Assembly (NCBI GenBank): GCA_937995555.1
Contig: CALKJX010000208.1
Span: 1-5,829, forward strand
Length of the DNA: 5,829 bases
DNA from: an uncultured Elioraea sp.
GTDB lineage: Bacteria > Pseudomonadota > Alphaproteobacteria > Acetobacterales > Acetobacteraceae
Direction of reading: 5' to 3'
Shown here: one piece after another, positions 1 to 5,829 of the stretch
Numbering within the stretch: the stretch's first letter is position 1
Layout: every line of letters starts with the position of its first letter
Made by a program: the position numbers and the translations under genes
Notes under the pieces: model-generated
Databases searched by the model: none
Told to the model about the DNA's origin: nothing
What the model saw: only the letters and a program-made list of their open reading frames with translations

Positions 1-215
1 TCCTGGTCATCCTGCCGCGCATCAAGGACCAGGTGTATGCCCGCACCTATGCCTTCGTGACCTCCGCCCCCGAAGCCTTCCTGCAGGCCTGGGAGGCGAC
101 GGCGATCACGCTGCGCGCGGGTGAGGAGGAGTGTCGTCCGCCGGACGGCGACTGGATCGCGTTCGTGCGTGCGGCGCGCACGCGCGAGGAGGATGAGGAG
201 GACGGCCACCCGTGA
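1..215 (+). CDS. C-terminal end of an unidentified protein (partial)
   Basis: The frame is open from the window edge (first full codon at 3) to a TGA at 213-215, giving the last 70 residues of a protein whose start lies outside. The visible part begins LVILPRIKDQVYARTY and ends in an acidic stretch, REEDEEDGHP. It has no hydrophobic segment and no motif I can assign, so I give no function. The GTG at 33 is in frame, but coding character continues upstream of it, so it is probably internal. The stop overlaps the GTG start of the next gene (GTGA, 212-215), and the purine-rich codons near its end double as the ribosome binding site of that gene. The two are therefore very likely co-transcribed and translationally coupled. 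Confidence 0.7.
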   Translation, partial: LVILPRIKDQVYARTYAFVTSAPEAFLQAWEATAITLRAGEEECRPPDGDWIAFVRAARTREEDEEDGHP

Positions 216-1147
216 ACGGCGCGCTGCTCGTTTCGACCAAGCCGGCGACCATGGAGGTCTGGCGGCGCGAGCTGCTCGCCCTCGAGCCGTCGCTCGACAT
301 CCGCCTGTTCCCGGACACCGGTCCGGTGGAGGACATCACCGCGGCGGTGACCTGGAACCATCCCCCCGAGGATCTGTATCGATATCCAAACCTTCGCCTG
401 CTGATCAGCATGGGCGCCGGGGTCGATCACCTGTTCCGTCCGCCCGGGCCGCCGCCCGGGGTGGAGGTGGTGCGGCTGGTGGATCGGCTGCTGACCACGG
501 CGATGAGCGAGTACGTGCTGCTCGCGGTGCTGCGCCACCACCGACAGGCCGAGACCTACCGGGCCCAGCAGAAGGCGCGGATCTGGCATGAGCTCCCCGC
601 GCCGGACACCGAGAACACGCGCATCGGCATTCTCGGCCTGGGCACGCTGGGGGCGGATGCGGCACGCAAGCTGGCGGCGCTTAATTTCCGGGTCGCCGGA
701 TGGAGTCGTTCGCCGAAGCGGCTCGACGGGATCGAATCTTTCGTCGGCGATGGCGAAATGATCAGATTTCTCTCAAGAACCGATATTCTTGTCTGCCTGC
801 TGCCGCTGACGCCGGCAACACGCGGCATCCTGAACGCACGGGCGTTCGCGGCCCTGCCGAAAGGCGCGTATGTGATCAATGCCGCGCGCGGTGGCCATGT
901 CGTGGAGGAGGATCTGCTCGCGGCGCTCGATTCGGGTCATCTCTCCGGCGCCACGCTCGACGTGTTCGAGGTCGAGCCGTTGCCCGGCGAGCACCCGTTC
1001 TGGGGCCACCCGAAGGTTATCGTGACCCCGCATGCCGCGAGCATCACCGTGCCGCGCAGTGTCGCCGGTCAGGTCGTGGAGAATCTCCGCCGCCTGGCGG
1101 CGGGCGAAGCGCTGCTGAACCGGGTGGACGTGTCGGTCGGCTACTGA
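212..1147 (+). CDS. ghrA: Glyoxylate/hydroxypyruvate reductase A-type 2-hydroxyacid dehydrogenase
   Basis: A 311-residue protein, matching the roughly 312 residues usual for GhrA. This cytosolic NAD(P)H-dependent family reduces glyoxylate to glycolate and hydroxypyruvate to glycerate. Visible features are a divergent N-terminal substrate domain with SMGAGVDHL (66-74), a Rossmann domain with GLGTLG (142-147), and the D-2-hydroxyacid dehydrogenase catalytic set: Arg226 in NAARGG, Glu255 in FEVEPLP and His274 in TPHAAS. Thr145 and the short loops fit the GhrA branch better than the formate or lactate dehydrogenase branches. The GTG start overlaps the previous stop (GTGA) and has AGGAGG at 196-201, ten bases upstream. 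A proline-rich loop (RPPGPPPG, 76-83) comes from a 12-base direct repeat of CCGCCCGGG. The family call is firm. Substrate preference cannot be read from sequence, and another 2-oxoacid reductase is possible. Confidence 0.9.
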   Translation: MNGALLVSTKPATMEVWRRELLALEPSLDIRLFPDTGPVEDITAAVTWNHPPEDLYRYPNLRLLISMGAGVDHLFRPPGPPPGVEVVRLVDRLLTTAMSEYVLLAVLRHHRQAETYRAQQKARIWHELPAPDTENTRIGILGLGTLGADAARKLAALNFRVAGWSRSPKRLDGIESFVGDGEMIRFLSRTDILVCLLPLTPATRGILNARAFAALPKGAYVINAARGGHVVEEDLLAALDSGHLSGATLDVFEVEPLPGEHPFWGHPKVIVTPHAASITVPRSVAGQVVENLRRLAAGEALLNRVDVSVGY

Positions 1148-1203
1148 GCGGCCGCGCAGGTTGCGCCTCTGACGCGAGCCCCGACGCCGGCACCAGACGC
1201 GAA

Positions 1204-1231
1204 AGGGGCGCGGCCTTGTCGCCGCGCCCCT
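1204..1231. terminator. Intrinsic terminator between convergent genes
   Basis: A perfect 11-bp stem (AGGGGCGCGGC at 1204-1214 pairing with GCCGCGCCCCT at 1221-1231) closes a 6-base loop. It lies 56 bases after the reductase stop and 21 bases after the end of the convergent marR gene. Read on the minus strand the stem runs into TTTCGC, a short T-run; on the plus strand it is followed by CGTGTGG with no T-tract. It would therefore work better for marR, but could serve both genes. Confidence 0.65.
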
Positions 1232-1252
1232 CGTGTGGAACGCCTCGAAAGA

Positions 1253-1630
1253 TCAGGCGCTGGCGGCGCGGCGCATGCTGCCGGAGGTGCGACCACCCGA
1301 GGCCTCGCCCATGATCTTGCGCAGCTCCCGCAGGAACGCCGAGCCCTTCAGGGTCTGCTGCACGATCACGCTGCGGCGATCCATCGGGTCGACCTTGCGG
1401 CGGGCGAGGTCGAGCTCGCCGAGCCGGTCGAGCGCGCGGGTGATCGCGGGCTTGGAGACGTTCAGCTCGGCGGCGAGACCGCGCACCGTGTGCGGACCCT
1501 CCGTTAGGTAGACCGTCAGGAACACGCCGAGCTGGCGGGCCGATAGATCAGGACCGTCGCGGCGCACCAGGGCCACGATCGTCTCGCGCAGCACGGAGAG
1601 GAGCTGCTCGGTTGCGTTGCTTGCTGCCAT
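1253..1630 (-). CDS. MarR-family winged-helix transcriptional regulator
   Basis: A 125-residue protein, short for MarR regulators (usually about 140-160). After a short N-terminal helix, LSARQLGVFLTVYL (29-42) leads into the winged helix-turn-helix. TVRGLAAELNVSKPAITRALDRLGEL (48-73) is the HTH and recognition helix, and DPMDRRSVIV (81-90) is the wing with the DxxDRR pattern typical of MarR. The terminal dimerisation helices look reduced, which may mean it binds DNA as a compact dimer or needs a partner. Family members usually repress neighbouring or own genes and release DNA on binding a small phenolic ligand or on thiol oxidation. No cysteine is present, so thiol sensing is unlikely. The ATG at 1628-1630 is preceded by GGAAGGTGAAG (1635-1645). 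Its target and ligand are unknown. Confidence 0.88.
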   Translation of the reverse strand: MAASNATEQLLSVLRETIVALVRRDGPDLSARQLGVFLTVYLTEGPHTVRGLAAELNVSKPAITRALDRLGELDLARRKVDPMDRRSVIVQQTLKGSAFLRELRKIMGEASGGRTSGSMRRAASA

Positions 1631-1791
1631 CGTTCTTCACCTTCCATAACGGCCGTGCCATTTCCCCGGCGCCGGCGCTGATATGCATGTAGGCTCTTGC
1701 AACGAAAAAGCAAAGAGCGAAGTCTGCCGAAAGTTGCTTGGCCGAGATCATCCCGGCGCGACCAAGCGCTCGCGCGGTTGTTATGGCGACG
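1631..1791 (-). promoter_or_regulatory. Upstream region of marR with candidate promoter and operator
   Basis: This 161-base gap between the aminopeptidase end and the marR start is clearly AT-richer than its surroundings between about 1681 and 1740. It contains an imperfect inverted repeat, GCTCTTGC (1693-1700) and GCAAAGAGC (1710-1718, one bulged A), and a wider pair AAGCAA (1708-1713) / TTGCTT (1734-1739). A palindrome CCGGCGCCGG (1666-1675) falls in the probable leader. On the minus strand a TTGCTT -35-like element (1708-1713) lies 16 bases from a poor -10 match, TACATG. Autoregulation by the MarR protein is plausible, as is common in this family, but the promoter elements are weak matches. 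Confidence 0.35.
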
Positions 1792-3171
1792 TCATTCACA
1801 CATCAGCGTGCCGACCGGCCCTGCGATCGCGTGGTAGGCCGCGCGCAGGCCGGTGGCCTCGCCGCCCTCGGGGCGTCCAGGACGCGGCGAATCGTTCCAC
1901 GCATAGAGATCGAAATGCGCCCAGCATCGATCCGGCGACACGAAACGCTGAAGGAACAAGGCCGCCACGATCGCGCCCGCATGTGGCTTCGATGCCACAT
2001 TCGCCAGATCCGCCGCTTGGCTCTCCAGCCACGCCGCATAGCCCGGCCACAGCGGCATGCGCCACACCGGGTCCTCGGCCGCCGTTCCGGCAGCGAGCAG
2101 CGATGCCGCGAGCCCATCATCCGGGGTGAACAGGGCGACGAGATCGGGGCCGAGGGCGACGCGGGCCGCACCGGTCAGGGTCGCGAAATCCATCAGCAGC
2201 GCCGGCGCTTCGGCATCCGCTTCCGCCAGCAGATCACACAGCACGAGCCGCCCCTCGGCATCCGTATTGCCGATCTCGACCGTCAGACCCTTGCGCGTGC
2301 GCACCACGTCGAGCGGGCGCATCGCATGGGCGCCGATGCTGTTCTCGACCGCGCCGATCAGCAGCCGCAGCCGAACCGGCAGGTCCGCTTGCATCACCAG
2401 CCGCGCCACACCGAGGGCCACGGCCGCACCGCCCATGTCCTTCTTCATGCGCAACATCGCCGCAGCCGGTTTCAGGTCGTAGCCGCCGGTGTCGAAACAC
2501 ACGCCCTTGCCGCACAGCGTCACCAGCTTCGCATCGGCCGCGGCCGCCGACCCTCGCCAGCTGAGATCGGCGACCACGGGCGGGCGCGCGCTGCCCCGCC
2601 CGACCGCCGCGACGGCAGGGTAGGCGCGCTCGAGCTCCTCGCCGGCGGCGAGGCGCACCGTCGCGCCATACTCGGCGCCGAGCGCGACGACGCATTCGGC
2701 AAGCTCGCGCGGCCCGAGGATGTTCGCCGGATGGTTGATCAGGTCGCGCGCGTACCACACCGCAGCGACCTCGCGCTGGGCCGCATCGGTGCCGGGCGGA
2801 GGCACGAGACGGGCGAGGTCGCGCCCGGGCGCCTTGAACCGCGTGTAGCGATAGGCCCCGAGACCCCACCCGAGTACGGCGCGCCCCGCGTCTGGCGCGC
2901 CCTCGAGCCGCCAGACGCTGCCGGCCGGCAGCGCCTGGGGCGCCCCACCGAAGCTCCACGCGCTCGATGCGCCCTCGCCGAGGCCGAGCAACGCGCCACG
3001 GAGGCCGCCTTCCCCCGGCAGCAGCAGAACCTCGCCCGATCGCGCCGTGAAGCCGGACGCGGTGACGAATTCGCCTGCGCCGTGCCCGGTCGTCCAGGCG
3101 GCAAGCCCGGCCGGGGTGACGGCATGCAGGGGCAGCGCGGCGACGCCGGGGTCGGCAAAGCAGGGCAGCAT
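1792..3171 (-). CDS. M17-family leucyl aminopeptidase (PepB-like)
   Basis: A complete 459-residue cytosolic metallo-aminopeptidase that releases N-terminal residues from peptides, using two divalent metal ions. The C-terminal catalytic domain begins near RDLINHPANILGP (142-154). All expected residues are present with the family's exact spacing: Lys222 and Asp227 in GKGVCFDTGG, Lys234, Asp245 in KKDMGG, and Asp304, Glu306 and Arg308 in NTDAEGRLVL (302-311). The N-terminal domain (about 1-135) is divergent, as is normal for M17. Cys225 and Tyr231 around the first metal ligands, and the length near 460, resemble PepB-type enzymes more than the ~500-residue PepA. The ATG at 3169-3171 has GAGG about eight bases upstream. 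It is transcribed away from the permease operon, and 161 bases separate it from marR downstream. Family members typically form hexamers; quaternary state is not readable here. Confidence 0.93.
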   Translation of the reverse strand: MLPCFADPGVAALPLHAVTPAGLAAWTTGHGAGEFVTASGFTARSGEVLLLPGEGGLRGALLGLGEGASSAWSFGGAPQALPAGSVWRLEGAPDAGRAVLGWGLGAYRYTRFKAPGRDLARLVPPPGTDAAQREVAAVWYARDLINHPANILGPRELAECVVALGAEYGATVRLAAGEELERAYPAVAAVGRGSARPPVVADLSWRGSAAAADAKLVTLCGKGVCFDTGGYDLKPAAAMLRMKKDMGGAAVALGVARLVMQADLPVRLRLLIGAVENSIGAHAMRPLDVVRTRKGLTVEIGNTDAEGRLVLCDLLAEADAEAPALLMDFATLTGAARVALGPDLVALFTPDDGLAASLLAAGTAAEDPVWRMPLWPGYAAWLESQAADLANVASKPHAGAIVAALFLQRFVSPDRCWAHFDLYAWNDSPRPGRPEGGEATGLRAAYHAIAGPVGTLMCE

Positions 3172-3327
3172 CGGGCGACCTCGATCGGGAAGCAGGCGGG
3201 ACGTTGCGACCAGACAACGTCACCAGGGTGGACCGACGAGGCGCCGGTTTCAACCCCGGCGAGGCGGAGGTGATGCTGCCGATGATGCATGGCACGACGC
3301 GCCGCGCCGCGCTAAGCCTCGTTGCGA
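3172..3327. promoter_or_regulatory. Divergent intergenic region between aminopeptidase and permease operon
   Basis: These 156 bases must hold the promoters of both divergent transcription units. I find no convincing -35/-10 pair on either strand. The best minus-strand -35 match is TTGTCT, with no -10 at the right distance. The region contains the inverted repeat at 3200-3221, a second hairpin (CGCCGG 3242-3247 / CCGGCG 3256-3261) and a GGAGG at 3266-3270 followed by ATG codons that are out of frame with the first permease. Confidence 0.4.
3200..3221. repeat. Perfect 7+7 inverted repeat, candidate operator
   Basis: GACGTTG (3200-3206) and CAACGTC (3215-3221) are exact reverse complements separated by 8 bases. 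The arm centres are 15 bases apart, longer than one DNA helical turn. The repeat lies 29 bases upstream of the aminopeptidase ATG, within the gap between divergent genes, which suits an operator or promoter-overlapping site. A transcribed hairpin in the aminopeptidase leader is the alternative. Confidence 0.4.
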
Positions 3328-4284
3328 ATGCGCGCATCAAGTCCTTCGCAAGCCCTCGAGGGCGGCCGGCCGGCGTCCAACCGCACGGCCGCCTGGCGGC
3401 GCGCGGCCGTGCTGCTCGCGCTTGCCGCGCTGTTCTGGGCCGGCAATTTCGTGCTGGGCCGCGCGGTGCGGGGCGAGGTGCCGCCCGTGGCGCTCGCGTT
3501 CTGGCGCTGGCTGGTCGCCGCCGTCGTACTGTTGCCGTTCACCTGGCGCGAGGTCGCCGCCCGGTTCGGTGCGGTGCGCCGCCATGCCTGGCTCCTCGGC
3601 GCGCTCGGGCTGACGGGCGTCGGCACCTTCAACACGCTCTCCTACATCGCGCTGACCGGCACCGAGGCCATCAACGCGATGCTGGTGATCAGCCTGACGC
3701 CGCTGGCAATCCTCGTCGCGGCCTTCCTGGTCGACCGCGACCGCCCCGACGCGCGGTGTCTGGGCGCGCTCGCGGTCTCGCTTGCCGGTGTGGCGATCAT
3801 CGCCGCGCGTGGCGAGCCGGCCGCCCTGCTGGCACTCCGCCTCAACCTCTCCGACGGCATCATCCTGCTCGCGGTGTTCGGCTGGGGCATCTACTCGGTG
3901 CTGCTGCGGCGCATCCCGCCCGGCACGTTCTCGCCGCTCGCGCTGCTGATGATCACGGTGCTGTTCGGGCTCGGCGTGTTGCTGCCGTCCTGGCTCGCGG
4001 AGATCGCGATCACGGGCGCCACGCCGCGCGCCGATCTGCCGACGGCGCTCGCGGTGGCCTACGCCGCGCTCGCGGCCTCGATCGCCGCGTATCTGTGCTG
4101 GAACGGCGGCGTCGCGCTGATCGGTGCCGCCGCCTCGGGGCCGTTCCTGCATCTGCAGCCGGTGTTCGGCACGGTGCTGGCGATGCTGCTGCTGGGCGAG
4201 GTGCCGCAGCCGTTCCATGGCGCCGGTTTCGCGCTGGTGCTCGCGGGCGTGGCGGTGGCGGGCCGGGCGCCGGCGCGGCGATGA
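3328..4284 (+). CDS. EamA/DMT-superfamily permease, first of a tandem pair
   Basis: A 318-residue inner-membrane protein made of two five-helix EamA repeats. Likely membrane segments are near residues 26-44, 53-72, 86-108, 114-135, 143-160, 178-193, 202-221, 240-256, 269-289 and 298-312. EamA-type signatures are ALFWAGNFVLGR (34-45), FWRWLVA (58-64), ISLTPL (121-126) and LLLGE (287-291). Members export or import small metabolites such as amino acids, nucleosides or sugars by proton coupling; the substrate cannot be predicted. An in-frame TAA at 3313 limits the start. I choose the ATG at 3328; a TTG at 3322 is the only upstream option. Neither has a recognisable ribosome binding site. The stop overlaps the next start (ATGA, 4281-4284), so the second permease is translationally coupled. 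The two permeases differ clearly in sequence and are not a recent duplication. Confidence 0.9.
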   Translation: MRASSPSQALEGGRPASNRTAAWRRAAVLLALAALFWAGNFVLGRAVRGEVPPVALAFWRWLVAAVVLLPFTWREVAARFGAVRRHAWLLGALGLTGVGTFNTLSYIALTGTEAINAMLVISLTPLAILVAAFLVDRDRPDARCLGALAVSLAGVAIIAARGEPAALLALRLNLSDGIILLAVFGWGIYSVLLRRIPPGTFSPLALLMITVLFGLGVLLPSWLAEIAITGATPRADLPTALAVAYAALAASIAAYLCWNGGVALIGAAASGPFLHLQPVFGTVLAMLLLGEVPQPFHGAGFALVLAGVAVAGRAPARR

Positions 4285-5183
4285 AGCGGCCGCCCTCGCC
4301 GATCCATGGGATCGGCTTCATGCTGCTCGCGACCTCGCTGTTCGCGGGCATGACCGCCTGCAACAAGGCCGTGCTGGCCTCGGGCCTGCCGCTGCCGATC
4401 CTGATGCTGTCGCGCGCGCTGCTGACCATGCTGCTGCTGGCACCCTGGCTGATCGGCAAGCGCGCGCCCTCGCTCGCGACCCGGCGCGTCTGGCTGCATC
4501 TCGGCCGGGGACTGGCCGGCGTGATGGCGATGGGGCTCTCGATCGCTGCGCTGACCCTGATCCCGCTGGCCGACGTGATCGCGCTGGGCCAGGCCCGCCC
4601 GCTCTGGCTGCTGGTGATCGCGGTCGTGGTGCTGGGCGAGACGGTGGGCTGGCGCCGCCCGCTCGCCGCCGCGATCGGCTTCGCCGGCGTGATGGTGATC
4701 ATGTTCGCCGAGCGGGGCGCGGGCGCGCTCGGGCTCAACCCCGGGGCGCTGCTGGCGGTCGCGGCCTCGTTCTGCGGCGCCTGCGTGCTCGCCTTCGTCC
4801 GCACCCTGGCCTCGCTCGGCGAGCCGCCGATCCGGGTGGTGTTCTGGTACGGCATCGTCGGCTTCGCTGCCTGGCTGCCGCCGAGCCTCTGGTGGTGGCG
4901 CACGCCGACCCCGATCGAGGCCGGGCTGCTCGTCGCGGCGGCCGGGTTCGCCACGCTCGGCGACCTGTGCGCGAGCCTCGCCGCGCGGCGGGCGGAGGCG
5001 AGCCTGCTGGCGCCTGTGGAGTTCATCGCCGTGCCGATCGGCGCGCTGATCGGCTGGGCGGTGTTCGCCGAGCGCCCAGGCTGGCCGCTGGCCCTGGGCG
5101 CGGCGCTGATGGCCGCTTCGGTCGCCTACATCACCCGGCGCGAGGCCCATCTGCGCCGGTCCGGCGAGCGGCGCCGACGGTGA
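4281..5183 (+). CDS. EamA/DMT-superfamily permease, second of a tandem pair
   Basis: A 300-residue inner-membrane protein with about ten hydrophobic segments in two EamA repeats. The first repeat begins at GIGFMLLATSLFAGM (10-24). DVIALGQARPLW (98-109) and VVVLGE (115-120) match the helix 4 region of the EamA repeat, and LAPVEFIAVPIGALIG (243-258) with FAERPGW (262-268) is the equivalent in the second half. Helix 4 contains Asp98 and Gln104 where many relatives have small residues, and such polar residues may line the transport path. The tail is strongly basic (RREAHLRRSGERRRR), as expected for a cytoplasmic end. The ATG at 4281 overlaps the previous stop, and the TGA overlaps the next gene's GTG (5180-5183). 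This gene sits mid-operon with no gaps, so it is made together with its neighbours. The substrate is unknown. Confidence 0.9.
   Translation: MKRPPSPIHGIGFMLLATSLFAGMTACNKAVLASGLPLPILMLSRALLTMLLLAPWLIGKRAPSLATRRVWLHLGRGLAGVMAMGLSIAALTLIPLADVIALGQARPLWLLVIAVVVLGETVGWRRPLAAAIGFAGVMVIMFAERGAGALGLNPGALLAVAASFCGACVLAFVRTLASLGEPPIRVVFWYGIVGFAAWLPPSLWWWRTPTPIEAGLLVAAAGFATLGDLCASLAARRAEASLLAPVEFIAVPIGALIGWAVFAERPGWPLALGAALMAASVAYITRREAHLRRSGERRRR
4298..4316 (+). repeat. 8-bp stem, 3-base loop inverted repeat inside the second permease start
   Basis: GCCGATCC (4298-4305) and GGATCGGC (4309-4316) are exact reverse complements around ATG, giving a 19-base hairpin that starts 15 bases after the end of the start codon. 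A 10-base palindrome GCGCCGGCGC (4267-4276) lies just before the start codon. Together they could fold around the initiation site. The loop ATG is not in the permease frame. It codes for PIHGIG, so amino-acid constraint could also explain it. Confidence 0.4.
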
Positions 5184-5829
5184 GCGGCCGGGTGCTCGGC
5201 GCGGCGCTGGCGGCGCTGCCGACCGCGGTGGCGATGCAGTCGCGCGCGGCCACGCCGATCCTGGTGGCGGCCGCGTTGGTCCTCCTGTGGGTCGAGCGGG
5301 CGCGGCTCGGTGCGCTGACGCGGGCGGCGGCGGTGCTCTGGCCGCTCGGCCTGCTCGCCGGCTGGGGCATCGCCTCGGCGGCGTGGTCGGTCGCGCCGGA
5401 GGTCTCGCTCCACGGGGCGCTGCGCTTCGCCGTCCTGATCGGCCTCGGCGCGCTGGTGCTGGGCGGCGTCGGGCTGCTCGTTCCGGCCGGGCGCCGGCAG
5501 GCGGGGAGGGGGCTGATCCTCGGCGTCGCCCTCGGCGCTTCCGTGCTGCTGTTCGAGGTGCTGACCGGAGGCTGGCTGACCAACGCCGTCCGCCTGTTCC
5601 CGGACCCGCCGCGCCGCGTGGACGGCATCAAGCCCGGCGCCTCGGTGCTGGCAGTGCTGCTGCCGGCGGCTGTGGCGCTGTGCTGGCGCGAGGCGGGACG
5701 CGGTGCGGCGCTCGCGCTGGCGGGACTCGGCGCGGCCGCGGTGCTGGCCGCCCCCTCCGAGGCGGCGCGCCTGGCGCTGGCCGCGGCCGCTGCCGGCGCC
5801 CTGCTGACCCTCGCGCCACAGCGCGCCGT
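5180..5829 (+). CDS. Probable O-antigen ligase/polymerase (WaaL/Wzy-like), partial, C-terminus missing
   Basis: An open frame from GTG at 5180 (GTGA overlap with the previous stop) to the window edge, with no stop in 216 codons. It encodes several hydrophobic segments, near residues 24-38, 50-68, 80-101, 110-128, 154-169, 174-191 and 195-212. The pattern GIASAAWSVAPEVSLHGALRF... (63-83, with Trp69-Ser70, Pro73, Ser76-Leu77 and Arg82) is characteristic of the first half of O-antigen ligase/polymerase proteins. It is followed by a short loop, RLFPDPPRRVDGIKPGAS (138-155), where relatives carry an NRG-like motif before the next helix. Such proteins act on lipid-linked glycans at the periplasmic face of the inner membrane. 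The large periplasmic loop with the catalytic residues would lie beyond the window, so ligase and polymerase cannot be separated. There is no clear ribosome binding site, which fits coupled translation. Confidence 0.7.
   Translation, partial: MSGRVLGAALAALPTAVAMQSRAATPILVAAALVLLWVERARLGALTRAAAVLWPLGLLAGWGIASAAWSVAPEVSLHGALRFAVLIGLGALVLGGVGLLVPAGRRQAGRGLILGVALGASVLLFEVLTGGWLTNAVRLFPDPPRRVDGIKPGASVLAVLLPAAVALCWREAGRGAALALAGLGAAAVLAAPSEAARLALAAAAAGALLTLAPQRA

Noticed and set aside
1683..1689. ATGCATG shared with 3285-3291, a possible common operator of marR and the permease operon
   Set aside because: A 7-base match containing a simple palindrome is easily due to chance, and the flanking bases do not match.
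1756..1775. Hairpin GCGCGA / TCGCGC just after the aminopeptidase stop as a terminator
   Set aside because: The stem is only 6 bp with an 8-base loop and no T-run follows on the minus strand; too weak to call.
2467..2512. Cys225 and Tyr231 in the aminopeptidase metal-site motif as unusual substitutions
   Set aside because: PepB-type M17 enzymes carry similar residues at these places, and all metal and catalytic residues are retained.
1738..3273. A 511-codon open frame on the plus strand
   Set aside because: It lies opposite the M17 aminopeptidase, whose catalytic residues are all intact. The translation is rich in Arg, Gly and Pro without domains, as expected for an antisense shadow in GC-rich DNA.
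3204..4280. Open frame running continuously into the second permease, suggesting a 659-residue fusion
   Set aside because: Over this stretch it is the shifted frame of the first permease, giving Arg/Ala-rich low-complexity protein. The second permease begins naturally at the ATG at 4281.
3337..5150. Several long minus-strand frames opposite the two permeases
   Set aside because: Their translations are charged, repetitive and lack motifs, while the plus strand encodes clear membrane proteins.

Overview
The window is very GC-rich, with strong G/C preference at third codon positions. The mix of a PepB-like M17 aminopeptidase, a short MarR regulator with a DPMDRRS wing and a GhrA-type reductase suggests an alphaproteobacterium, most likely Rhodospirillales/Acetobacteraceae. 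That assignment is inference from protein style; no marker gene is present.

Layout. (1) Positions 1-1147, plus strand: the tail of an unidentified gene overlaps by 4 bases (GTGA) a complete GhrA-type 2-hydroxyacid dehydrogenase. (2) Positions 1204-1231: a strong GC hairpin lies between the reductase and the convergent minus-strand gene and is probably a shared terminator. (3) Positions 1253-1630, minus strand: a short MarR-family regulator, preceded by an AT-richer 160-base region that holds its likely promoter and inverted repeats. (4) Positions 1792-3171, minus strand: a complete M17 leucyl aminopeptidase with all metal-binding and catalytic residues. (5) Positions 3172-3327: a divergent intergenic region with a perfect 7+7 inverted repeat. 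(6) Positions 3328 to the window end, plus strand: a tightly packed operon of two different EamA/DMT permeases and the N-terminal two thirds or so of a probable O-antigen ligase/polymerase. These genes are joined by ATGA and GTGA stop/start overlaps. The last gene runs off the window without a stop.

How they may work together. The reductase would reduce glyoxylate/hydroxypyruvate-type 2-oxoacids, and the aminopeptidase recycles peptides; both look like housekeeping genes. The plus-strand operon is the most interesting part. Two 10-helix DMT permeases are translationally coupled to a membrane polymerase/ligase of surface-polysaccharide type, so the permeases may move sugars, lipid-linked intermediates or related metabolites for envelope glycan synthesis. 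That link rests on gene order only. I see no mobile element, CRISPR array, RNA gene or clearly new defence or biosynthetic system in this window.
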